A stretch of 18,721 nt of DNA from the NCBI GenBank assembly GCA_015655225.1, contig JAATFK010000539.1:1-18721 (forward strand), in the 5' to 3' direction. Below, piece by piece: positions 7,868 through 14,844 of the stretch. The notes under the pieces are model-generated. The model did not search any database. It worked only from the letters and a program-made list of their open reading frames with translations, and was not told the origin of the DNA. A program made the position numbers and the translations under genes. The DNA is from Solirubrobacterales bacterium (GTDB lineage Bacteria > Actinomycetota > Thermoleophilia > Solirubrobacterales > Solirubrobacteraceae). Within the stretch, counting starts at the first letter, position 1. Each line of letters begins with the position of its first letter.

Positions 7868-8841
7868 CGGGTCCCCTCTGTCCGCAGGCGCGGGTCGAGC
7901 CACAACGCCAGCAGATCGGTCACGGTGGTGGCGACCATGAACGCGGTGGCCAGGATCAGGGTGATCGCCAGTACCACGGCGAAGTCCTTGTCCAGGACGG
8001 AGCTCACCAGCAGCGCGCCGAGGCCGTTGAGGCCGAAGGCGGTCTCGACCACGACGGTGCCGATGAACAGGTTGGCGATGACGGTGCCGCTCATCGTCGC
8101 GATCGGCACCATCGCGTTCCGCATCACATGCCGGCGCAGCACTCCGCCCGGCGCGATGCCGCGGGCCCGTGCCGTGTCGGTGTGGTCGCGCGTGAGCTCC
8201 AGGATCACGCTGGTGCGTGTCACGCGCGCGACGCCCATGGTCCCTGCGACGGTGAGCGCGATCGCGGGCAGCGTCAGGTGGTAGATGCGGCCTCCGACCC
8301 CGGTGCCGGCGCCCAGCGACGGGAACCAGCCGAGCTTCACGGCGAACAGCGAGATCAGCACCAGCGCGCCGACGAACGACGGGGTCGCGATGCCGACGGT
8401 GGAGATGAACAGCACGAGCTTGTCCAACGCGCCGCGCAGCGCGGCGAGCGTGCCGAGCAGGATCCCGAACAGCACCAGGATGACCGCGCCGTACAGCACC
8501 AGCTCGAACGTGACCGCCAAGCGCGGCGTCAACAGATGGCCGACCTTCTCCGAGAACACGATCGAGCTGCCGAAGTCACCATGGACGACGCCGCCGAGCC
8601 AGTCGACGTAGCGCGTGACGAGGGGCTTGTTGAGGCCGTACTGCTGCTCCAGCAGCTTGACCGCCACCGGCGACAGCGAGCGTCCCTGGGTCGCTGCCGC
8701 CACCGGGCTTCCGGGTGCCAGGAACAGGGCGCCGTAGACGACGATGCTCGCTCCCAGCAGCGTGATCACCAGGAAGACCAGCCGCCGCAGCACGATGCGT
8801 GCTACGACGGCGATCGACGATGTTGATTTGACAGCCGTCAC
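7864..8841 (-). CDS. ABC importer permease, DppB type
   Basis: 325 aa. It has the DppB layout: an N-terminal helix (~17-41), a ~65-residue exported loop containing LNKPLVTRYVDWLGGVVHGDFGSS (key pieces LNKP, Y-x-x-W, GDFG-S), then five helices (~110-134, 142-166, 190-207, 245-270, 288-314). The EAA loop is near 220-245 (DTARARGIAPGGVLRRHVMRNA). The start is GTG 8841, 7 nt after the binding-protein stop, with AAGGG inside the end of that gene. It pairs with the DppC-type permease downstream. Confidence 0.93.
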   Translation of the reverse strand: MTAVKSTSSIAVVARIVLRRLVFLVITLLGASIVVYGALFLAPGSPVAAATQGRSLSPVAVKLLEQQYGLNKPLVTRYVDWLGGVVHGDFGSSIVFSEKVGHLLTPRLAVTFELVLYGAVILVLFGILLGTLAALRGALDKLVLFISTVGIATPSFVGALVLISLFAVKLGWFPSLGAGTGVGGRIYHLTLPAIALTVAGTMGVARVTRTSVILELTRDHTDTARARGIAPGGVLRRHVMRNAMVPIATMSGTVIANLFIGTVVVETAFGLNGLGALLVSSVLDKDFAVVLAITLILATAFMVATTVTDLLALWLDPRLRTEGTR

Positions 8842-8848
8842 TGGCTTC

Positions 8849-10504
8849 TCAGCCCTTGCTGCCGATCCCGGCGGCCCACGGGTGGTTGGGGTATCCGGTG
8901 ATCGAGGTCGGCCAGCCGGTGATCTTGTTGTTGCCGAAGGACACCTCGTTCAGCGTCACGATCGGGATCCACGCGTACTGGTTGCCGTAGTCGGTCGCCA
9001 GCTGCGTGACCAGCTTCGCCCGCTGCTGATCGTTCGCGACGCCGAGCGCCTTGTAGTACGAGCTTTCGAGCGACGGGTCGATGATCTTGTAGTTGTCGGC
9101 CCCGTTCGACGGGATGGTCTTCTCCATGAACTCCAGCGGCTCACCCGTCTGGACGAAGAAGTTCGTGATGAACGCGTCGACGTTCGGGTCGGCAGTGGGG
9201 TCGAGGAACAGCGGGTAGTACTGGTTCAGCGGCAGGACGGAGATCTTCACCTTGAGGCCGATCTGGCCCGCCTCCTGCTGGATGATCTGAGCCATCTGCG
9301 AGAACCAGGCGGGCGCCGGCGTGGTGGCGATGTTGATCGTCCCGGTCGGCGACCCGGCCTGCTTGACGAGCGCCTTCGCCTTGTCCAGATCAGCTGCCGC
9401 GGAGGGCAGCTGGTCGTACCAGCTCTGGAACGTCGACTGCGCGTAGCCCCAGGTGCCAGGTCCGAACATCGTCTTGGCCGGGAAGCCGGCTCCGTTGAAC
9501 ACGGTCTGGTTGATGCCGGCTCGATCCAGCGCCAGGGACAGCGCCTGGCGGATCAGTCTGTTGCCGAGCACGCCCTTCTTGCTGTGCACCGTCAGTGCCG
9601 TGGTGACGCTGCTGGGACCCTGGATCAGGCTGCCGCTGCCGGCGCCTCTCAGCGTCGAGATGCCGGCGGTCGGCACCTCGAACATGCCGTCGGCCGTGCC
9701 GCTGCGCAGCGCGTTGATCTCAGCGTTGGTGTCACTGATGAAGGTGAACGTCACCTGCTTGGCATGGATCGCCAGCGACGAGTCCCAGTAGTTCGGGTTG
9801 GCTCTCATCACGATCGACTGACCAGGAGTCCACTTCTGCAGCGAGTAGGGGCCGGTGCACATGAGGCCGCCGGTCGCGCTGCCGTAGCTCGCGCCCTTGG
9901 ACTCGACATAGGCCTGCTCGGAGATGCCGCCCGCGCCCGTGGCCATCAGACGGTTGAAGAGCACGTCCGGGCGGGTCAGCTGGACCGTCACCTGGTTGGC
10001 GCCGGTGGCGCTGATCGACTTCACGTCGCCGTAGGCGTACGCCCAGCTGGAGGCGACTCTGGGGTTCATGTTGCGCTGCAGGCTGTACACCACGTCAGCG
10101 GTCGTCAGCGGCTTGCCATCCCAGAACTTCACGCCCGTGCGGATGGTGTAGACCCAGCTCGTCGGCGTCGGATGTGTGACCTTCGAGGCGAGGGCGGACT
10201 TCAGCTGCAGGTTGGAGTCGAGCTGCAACAGGCTGTCGCAGAGGTTCGAGCTGACCTCGCTCTCCTGGTAGTTGTTGGTCTTCGCCGGGTCGACCGACGC
10301 CGGCTCGTTGAAGATGTTCCACGAGACGGAACTCACGTCGCCAGTGGGCGCCGGTGTCGATGCGACGAGCTTCGTGGTGGAGGTGGACGCGGATGAGGCG
10401 GCCCCGCCTCCTGACGTGCTCGACGACGAGCCGCTGCTTCCGCAAGCGGCTATGGTGAGTGCGGCGATCGCTGCCCCCACGGCGACGAGTATGGCTCTCA
10501 TCAT
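8849..10504 (-). CDS. extracellular solute-binding lipoprotein, SBP_bac_5 family
   Basis: 551 aa. The N-terminus has a short signal peptide with lipobox LTIAAC, giving lipidated Cys21, then a Ser/Gly/Thr-rich linker (to ~55). The mature domain starts at VSWNIFNEPASVDPAKTNN. Further family marks are TYTIRTGVKFWDGKPLTTADVVYSL (here with V-Y-T-I-R-x-G-V-x-F-W-DG-x-P near 120-145) and the two-lobed DppA/OppA length. It delivers the ligand to the permeases encoded next. Ligand is unknown: the family binds peptides but also opines, nickel complexes, sugars and aromatic conjugates, and the surrounding catabolic genes suggest a carbon source rather than peptides. AGGAG stands 6 nt before ATG 10504 and 9 nt before a second ATG at 10501. 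Confidence 0.94.
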   Translation of the reverse strand: MMRAILVAVGAAIAALTIAACGSSGSSSSTSGGGAASSASTSTTKLVASTPAPTGDVSSVSWNIFNEPASVDPAKTNNYQESEVSSNLCDSLLQLDSNLQLKSALASKVTHPTPTSWVYTIRTGVKFWDGKPLTTADVVYSLQRNMNPRVASSWAYAYGDVKSISATGANQVTVQLTRPDVLFNRLMATGAGGISEQAYVESKGASYGSATGGLMCTGPYSLQKWTPGQSIVMRANPNYWDSSLAIHAKQVTFTFISDTNAEINALRSGTADGMFEVPTAGISTLRGAGSGSLIQGPSSVTTALTVHSKKGVLGNRLIRQALSLALDRAGINQTVFNGAGFPAKTMFGPGTWGYAQSTFQSWYDQLPSAAADLDKAKALVKQAGSPTGTINIATTPAPAWFSQMAQIIQQEAGQIGLKVKISVLPLNQYYPLFLDPTADPNVDAFITNFFVQTGEPLEFMEKTIPSNGADNYKIIDPSLESSYYKALGVANDQQRAKLVTQLATDYGNQYAWIPIVTLNEVSFGNNKITGWPTSITGYPNHPWAAGIGSKG

Positions 10505-10580
10505 CGTCTTCTCCTAGGTAGTTCTTCGTCCGCTGGGTTGTCTGTGTTCGGTGCTGACGGATCGTGGTCCCGGCCCGAGG

Positions 10581-10599
10581 CGCGCTGCGTCACAGCGCG
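10581..10599 (-). other. hairpin over the stop codon between hydrolase and binding-protein genes
   Basis: CGCGCTG-CGTCA-CAGCGCG forms a perfect 7-bp, GC-rich stem with a 5-nt loop that contains the stop codon (10592-10590). It lies in the 85-nt gap before the binding-protein gene. No T-run follows. Such structures may set different transcript amounts within an operon, for example to protect a binding-protein mRNA. Confidence 0.45.
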
Positions 10600-11552
10600 A
10601 CCCAGTGCTTGGTCTGGTCGCGGATCTGCACGCGCGCCTCACCCGTGACCACGAGGTGGTCGAGGTGCGCCGCGGTCGTCAGCGCCATGCCCATCGCCCG
10701 GCCGTAGTTCGGGAAGGCTGCGGCGATCTCGTCGATCGCGCTGTTGAGGTCCACGTCGCCGCGCGCTCGCACCAGTGCGCCCAGGCGGGCGTGGAGGTCG
10801 GTCGCCCACTCACGCGAGAGCTCGATCAGCCGTCGGCCCTGCTCGGCGTCGAGCGGTCCGTTGTGCGCGGTGGCCAGCAGGTCGGCGTCCGTCGCCTCGA
10901 TCAGGTCGAGCGTGTCGAGGTAGGTCGCCACGGAGTGGTAGAGCAGGAACATGTCGGGACGGCCGGTGACGGCGATCCCGACGGCCTGGATCGCATCGCC
11001 CGTGAAGAGGACCGACGGGCCATCGGCGCCCTCGCGCAGATAGGCGAGATGGCCCGGCGAGTGACCCGGCGTCGGGAGCGCTCGGAGCGTGGTCCCGTCG
11101 CCCAGCTCGACCGTGTCCCCGCCGCGCAACCGCAGCGACGGTGAGACCGGCGCTCCGCAGAGCCCGACGATCCGATCCAGCACCGGCTGGCTCGCCTCGA
11201 CCTCGCCGGGAAACGCGGCCGCGTAGTTCGCCAGGATGTAGCGTCGCGGGCTCTCGGCCCACCGAGCCTCGAGGTCCGGCGCGCCGATCGTCAGCTCCGG
11301 GTTCGCCTCCAGCAGGGCGCCGGAGCCGCCATGGTGGTCGTGATGGACGTGCGTCAGCACCAGGCGGTCGAGGTCGGTTGCTCTGAGTCCGAGCTCGCCC
11401 AGCGCGGGCAGCAGATGCCGCTCCGGCGTCGAGTTGACGCCGGCGTCGATCAGCGTGGCGCCCCCTCTGCCTCCGATCAGGTAGACGGTCAGCGGCACCC
11501 CCTCGAAGTCGACCGGGATCGCGTACACGTCCGAAGCAAGCCGCTTGGGCAT
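10590..11552 (-). CDS. metallo-beta-lactamase-fold hydrolase (first)
   Basis: 320 aa from ATG 11552, which has AGGAG 6 nt upstream; the open frame further upstream to 11831 is shadow of the next gene. The complete two-metal site is visible: HVHHDHHGG (His68, His70, Asp72, His73), His164 in PTPGHSPGH, Asp186 in TGDA, and His230 in ATAHNG. The layout is that of glyoxalase II/lactonase-like hydrolases, with a ~90-residue helical C-terminal part. Family members cleave thioesters, lactones, esters or amides; nothing here fixes the substrate. It lies between a second such hydrolase and an ABC importer, so it could act on the imported compound. Confidence 0.88.
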   Translation of the reverse strand: MPKRLASDVYAIPVDFEGVPLTVYLIGGRGGATLIDAGVNSTPERHLLPALGELGLRATDLDRLVLTHVHHDHHGGSGALLEANPELTIGAPDLEARWAESPRRYILANYAAAFPGEVEASQPVLDRIVGLCGAPVSPSLRLRGGDTVELGDGTTLRALPTPGHSPGHLAYLREGADGPSVLFTGDAIQAVGIAVTGRPDMFLLYHSVATYLDTLDLIEATDADLLATAHNGPLDAEQGRRLIELSREWATDLHARLGALVRARGDVDLNSAIDEIAAAFPNYGRAMGMALTTAAHLDHLVVTGEARVQIRDQTKHWVAL

Positions 11553-11590
11553 GGATGTCTCCTGCGTTGCAGTCACGGTGGCCGCCGGCG

Positions 11591-12490
11591 TCAGACGTTT
11601 CGCTCGCGCAGCAGCTCGAGCACGCCGGGAATCCGCTCCCGGTGCAGCCAGTCGGAGTAGGGCGACGCGTCGAGCGCCTGCGCCAGCTCCGCCCCCTCGT
11701 GGCCCGTCCGAGCCTGCTCCAGCAGGAAGCTCCAGCTGTCCCGAACCGTCTGCACGACCTCGACGCCGCCGCCGGGCCCGTGACCGGGCACGTAGTAGTC
11801 CTGGTCGTCGGCGATCAGGAGATCCAGCCACTTCATCCAGGTGTCGTAGTCACCGTACGTCAGGACCGGCCAGTGGCCGTTGTAGAGCAGATCCGCGGTG
11901 TAGACCACGTTGTCCGACGGAACCCGGACGATCAGGTCGCCGGGCGTGTGGGCCTTCCCGAGAGCGACGAGCTCGACGCTGACCCCGCCGAGATCGAGCA
12001 CCAGCGTGCCGTCAAAGCCGATGGTCGGTGCAACCTGGGCGGCGCCCTCGAGCTGCTCGCGAAGGTACGGACGGCGACTCGAGAACGAGTCGATCGAGCG
12101 TCTCCAGGTCTCGTCCCGCGCCAGTGCGTCCTGCGCGAAGCGCGTGCTGATCCCCGTCAGGCCGGCGAACTGCGAGTTGCCGAAGATGTGATCGCCGTGG
12201 GCGTGCGTGTTGACGAACAGCAGCTCGCGCTCGCCGTCGCCGGCGACCTCCAGGGCGGCGGCCTTCAGGTCCGCGCCGAGCGACGGCGAGAGGCGCGTGT
12301 CGACGACCAGGATCGCCCGGTCCCCCACGACGATCCCGGCGTTCGCGGCGGCCTCGGGAGTGCTGAGCACGCAGTAGCTCGCGGCTCCGATCTTCAGCAG
12401 GTCACCCTGTTCGACAGGGCGCAGTGACTGTGGTAGCGCGGGGCCCGCGGAGGCTGCGGACGCTGGCGGGTCGGTGCGTTGATGGACCAT
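11591..12490 (-). CDS. metallo-beta-lactamase-fold hydrolase (second), probably leaderless
   Basis: 299 aa if started at ATG 12490. Metal ligands: THAHGDH (His96, His98, Asp100, His101), His181 in KAHTPGD, Asp200 in YTADLL, His237 in VPGHGPGG. This is the pattern of the SoxH/B-class branch, different from the other hydrolase gene, so the two are not a recent tandem copy. The frame stays open to 12526, but those codons coincide with the promoter at 12498-12526. With the -10 ending at 12498, transcription should start at about 12491-12490, i.e. on the ATG itself, and there is no Shine-Dalgarno. The ~28 residues before the fold are Ala/Pro-rich and without a hydrophobic core, so the protein is probably cytosolic. 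First gene of the long minus-strand run; a 38-nt gap separates it from the next hydrolase gene. Confidence 0.87.
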   Translation of the reverse strand: MVHQRTDPPASAASAGPALPQSLRPVEQGDLLKIGAASYCVLSTPEAAANAGIVVGDRAILVVDTRLSPSLGADLKAAALEVAGDGERELLFVNTHAHGDHIFGNSQFAGLTGISTRFAQDALARDETWRRSIDSFSSRRPYLREQLEGAAQVAPTIGFDGTLVLDLGGVSVELVALGKAHTPGDLIVRVPSDNVVYTADLLYNGHWPVLTYGDYDTWMKWLDLLIADDQDYYVPGHGPGGGVEVVQTVRDSWSFLLEQARTGHEGAELAQALDASPYSDWLHRERIPGVLELLRERNV

Positions 12491-12497
12491 GGAAAAG

Positions 12498-12526
12498 ACA
12501 ATACTCATCATGATGAATGGCGTCAA
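12498..12526 (-). promoter_or_regulatory. sigma70-type promoter of the hydrolase/transport operon
   Basis: On the minus strand: TTGACG (12526-12521), 17-nt spacer, TATTGT (12503-12498). The start of transcription would fall at the ATG of the downstream hydrolase gene. Across 29 aligned positions it matches the dmp promoter at 21, including -35, spacing and spacer palindrome. Confidence 0.72.
12505..12516. promoter_or_regulatory. operator candidate B in the hydrolase promoter spacer
   Basis: TCATCATGATGA is a perfect 12-bp palindrome filling most of the spacer. It begins two bases beyond the -10 box, the same register as TCGTCATGATCA at 3069-3080. Presumed target of a dimeric regulator, possibly the GntR/FCD protein encoded at 13683-14420. 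Confidence 0.58.
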
Positions 12527-12620
12527 ATGCGCCGACCGGGGATGTCCGCGTCAGCCGATCGACGCCGGCCCAGGCGGTCTCGACCCGAGGAGGAGCGTCG
12601 GGGAATAGAGACGATTCAAT

Positions 12621-12631
12621 AAGATGATCTT
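12621..12631. promoter_or_regulatory. AAGATGATCTT inverted repeat upstream of the decarboxylase-like gene
   Basis: Perfect 5+5 inverted repeat around a central G, 57 nt before ATG 12688, inside an AT-rich island (GATTCAATAAGATGATCTTT). It shares GATGA with the 12-bp operator candidates but is not the same site. TAAGAT or TATTGT nearby could be a -10 box; no good -35 was found. Confidence 0.35.
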
Positions 12632-12687
12632 TCCTATTGTCGCCGCTGGCGACCGACACCATCGACGGACTCGACAGAGGTGCCCGC

Positions 12688-13677
12688 ATGAACCTGCCCG
12701 TGACTCTGGCCTGCTGGGACTACGACCGCACGCAGGCGCTACGAAACGGCAGTGTGCGGCCGGAGGGAATCGACCTCACGTACCTGTCGCTGCCGGTGGA
12801 GGAGACGTTCTTCCGGATGCTGCGACACCGGTCGTTCGACGCGGCCGAGATGTCGCTGTCCTCGTATGTGATGACGTTGGGGGAGGAGGAGCCGCCGTTC
12901 GTCGCCATCCCCGTCTTCCCCTCGCGCGCCTTTCGCCACTCCTGCATCTTCATCAACGCCGACAGCGGGATCAGCCGGCCCGAGGACCTTGCGGGACGGA
13001 CGGTCGGGATCCCCGAGTACCAGATGACGGCAGCCGTCTGGATGCGCGGGATCCTGGCGGAGCACCACGAGGTGCCGGTCGCCTCCGTCCGCTACCGCAC
13101 CGGCGGCCTGGAGGAGCCGGGCCGGCCCGAGAAGCTGGCGCTCGACCTGGGGCCGGACATCGACATCGCGCCGATCGCGTCGGACGCGACCCTCTCGGCG
13201 CTGCTCGCGAGCGGTGAGATCGACGCGCTCTACACGACCCGTGCGCCGTCGTGCTTCGATCCGCACGGCGGAGCGGTGAAGCGGCTCTGGGAGGATTCGC
13301 GCGGAGCGGAGGTCGCGTACTTCGAGCGGACCGGCATCTTCCCGATCATGCACGTCGTGGGGCTTCGGCGCGAGCTGCACGAGCGTCACCCGTGGATCGC
13401 CGTCGAACTGCAGAAGGCGTTCCTGCGCTCGCTGGCGCTCACGGCCGCCGACCTGACCCAGACCAGCGCGTTGATGCACATGTTGCCTTGGTTGGTGCAG
13501 GAGGTCGAAGCGACCCGGGCGGTGATGGGCCAGGACTTCTGGAGCTACGGCGTCGACGCGAACCGCACCGTCCTTGAGACCTTCCTGCGCTACTCGCACG
13601 ACCAGGGGCTCGCCTCGCGACTGTTCCAGCCGGAGGAGCTGTTCGTCCCGGCGACGCTCGAGCGGTTCGTGATCTGA
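12688..13677 (+). CDS. 4,5-dihydroxyphthalate decarboxylase-family protein
   Basis: 329 aa with a periplasmic-binding-protein fold but no signal peptide. Recognised from the family run: LACWDYDRTQAL (8-19), VRPEGIDLTYL (23-33), FRMLRHRSFDAAEMSLSSY, FVAIPVFPSRAFRHSCIFIN, LAGRTVGIPEYQMTAAVWMRG and RTGGLEEPGRPEK. Family knowledge: the named member (Pht5) decarboxylates 4,5-dihydroxyphthalate to protocatechuate, but many homologues are unproven or act as binding proteins. The missing export signal favours a cytosolic enzyme. ATG 12688 has GAGGTG 5 nt upstream; a TTG at 12637 gives a longer frame but lacks support. It is transcribed away from the hydrolase/ABC block across a 197-nt regulatory gap and converges on the regulator gene with only 5 nt between stops. 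Confidence 0.82.
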   Translation: MNLPVTLACWDYDRTQALRNGSVRPEGIDLTYLSLPVEETFFRMLRHRSFDAAEMSLSSYVMTLGEEEPPFVAIPVFPSRAFRHSCIFINADSGISRPEDLAGRTVGIPEYQMTAAVWMRGILAEHHEVPVASVRYRTGGLEEPGRPEKLALDLGPDIDIAPIASDATLSALLASGEIDALYTTRAPSCFDPHGGAVKRLWEDSRGAEVAYFERTGIFPIMHVVGLRRELHERHPWIAVELQKAFLRSLALTAADLTQTSALMHMLPWLVQEVEATRAVMGQDFWSYGVDANRTVLETFLRYSHDQGLASRLFQPEELFVPATLERFVI

Positions 13678-13682
13678 GGCGA

Positions 13683-14420
13683 TCAGCCCTCGGAGCCGCC
13701 GATCGGCGTCATCCAGTCGGCTGAGGGGGCGTGTTGGCGCAGCGCACGCGTCACGCGATCGGCGTCGCCCGAGGCGATCGCGTCGACGAGGCGCTCGTGC
13801 ACGCGCAGATTGCGCTTGCTCTGGAACACCTCGTCGGGAGTGACGTCCTCGACGTTGCGCTCGATGAAGTCCATCAGGGTCCCGTAGACGGCGCGGAGGA
13901 CCGCGTTGGGCGAAATCGCCGTCATCCGCCGATGCAGGGCCCAGTTGGTCTCGAGGAACTCGCTCGGCGAGTCCGCCACCTCCGCCATGTGCCGGAGGAT
14001 CTCGCGCAGGTCGGCGATGTCCGCATCGGTGTGGTGGCGGCGCGCGTCGTCGGCCACGATCACCTCGAGCGCGCTGCGCACCGACAGGCAGTCCGCGACG
14101 GCCGCTCCCTCCTGGTTGAAGCCCAGGATCAGATGGCTGAGACGGAGGTGCGGCGAAGGGGAGGCGACGAACAGGCCGCCGCCCGGCCCCGGGCGCGTCG
14201 TCACCAGGCCGCGATCCTCGAGCAGCCGCAGCGCCTCGTTCACCGTGCCGAGCGCGACGCCGAAGCGGTCACGCACGTCACCCTTGGTGCCCAGTCGCCA
14301 GCCGTCGGGGAGCGACTGGCGCTGGATCTCCTGTTCGATCTGACGAGCAAGCGCTTCCGCGCGGGAGATACGCGACTCGTCAAGCATGGTGCGTGGTGCC
14401 TCGCCGTTCGGTGGTGACAT
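13683..14420 (-). CDS. GntR-family transcription regulator with FCD domain
   Basis: 245 aa. The winged helix-turn-helix covers ~22-88 (SRAEALARQIEQEI...LGTKGDVRDRFGVALGTVNEALRLLEDRGLVTTRPGPGGG). An all-helical FCD effector domain spans ~105-230, keeping three probable metal-binding histidines (His163 ALHRRM, His208 RVHERL, His230 LRQH). Such proteins usually repress catabolic genes and release DNA on binding a carboxylate. Its place beside the decarboxylase-like gene and the two-promoter catabolic block makes it the best candidate for the 12-bp palindromes, though this is inference. ATG 14420 lacks a clear Shine-Dalgarno; ATG 14387 (MLDESRISRAEAL) is an alternative with a distant GAGG. Confidence 0.9.
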   Translation of the reverse strand: MSPPNGEAPRTMLDESRISRAEALARQIEQEIQRQSLPDGWRLGTKGDVRDRFGVALGTVNEALRLLEDRGLVTTRPGPGGGLFVASPSPHLRLSHLILGFNQEGAAVADCLSVRSALEVIVADDARRHHTDADIADLREILRHMAEVADSPSEFLETNWALHRRMTAISPNAVLRAVYGTLMDFIERNVEDVTPDEVFQSKRNLRVHERLVDAIASGDADRVTRALRQHAPSADWMTPIGGSEG

Positions 14421-14844
14421 GACCGCTGTTGAAATCCGCCATATTCATTGCATTCAGAAGATAGCGATGCAACGCTCGGCGGGTGCGGCCGCCCGCCCGG
14501 GTGGAGCTCCTGACGCGTCAGTCGCCGGTGCGTCCGCCGGCTGGCGACGCGAGCGGGGAGCTCGCGTTCGACCTGCCTGAGCATGACGGCGTTGGTGGCG
14601 ACGGTGGTGGAGCTAGCGCCCATGAGCAGTCCCGGCCATCGTGAACGGCCTCACGAACGCGCAGCAGCGGGCCGGCTCAGTGGGGGCGATCGCTCAGCAC
14701 ATCAACGGACGAGCTGGCGAACGGCGGCTCCACGGGCGGGCGACGTCGACGTGAACTGGCTCGACATGGCCGGCGACTTCCTCTGGGCAGCAGCATCGGT
14801 CCCGCCGTTCGATGTTGCCGAAGTGACTTCAGGTTGAGCGGCAG
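14421..14844. other. 424-nt intergenic region with palindromes; no convincing gene
   Basis: It lies between the regulator start and the end of the HD-GYP gene. The first ~45 nt are AT-rich for this genome and hold the direct repeat ATTCA-TTGC-ATTCA (14443-14456), probably the regulator promoter zone. Then comes a GC-rich stretch with CTGACGCGTCAG (14510-14521, perfect palindrome) and two GAGCTC copies (14504-14509, 14558-14563) that with GTCGCC/GGCGAC could close a ~60-nt hairpin. The only notable open frame (14583-14837, plus) has low-complexity composition and no family resemblance. Confidence 0.5.

Noticed and set aside
8744..10396. 550-codon plus-strand open frame opposite the binding protein
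   Set aside because: Composition of a shadow frame (Arg, Val, Gly, Asp) and no family features.
10590..12490. Recent tandem duplication of the two MBL hydrolases
   Set aside because: Metal motifs and flanking sequence differ throughout (HVHHDHHGG versus THAHGDH), so they are separate subfamilies.
13666..13685. TGATC-N6-GATCA stem between the convergent genes as a bidirectional terminator
   Set aside because: Only 5 bp, overlapping both gene ends and without T-runs; too weak to call.
14583..14837. 84-codon plus-strand frame in the gap
   Set aside because: Low-complexity, no ribosome site that decides a start, no family resemblance.
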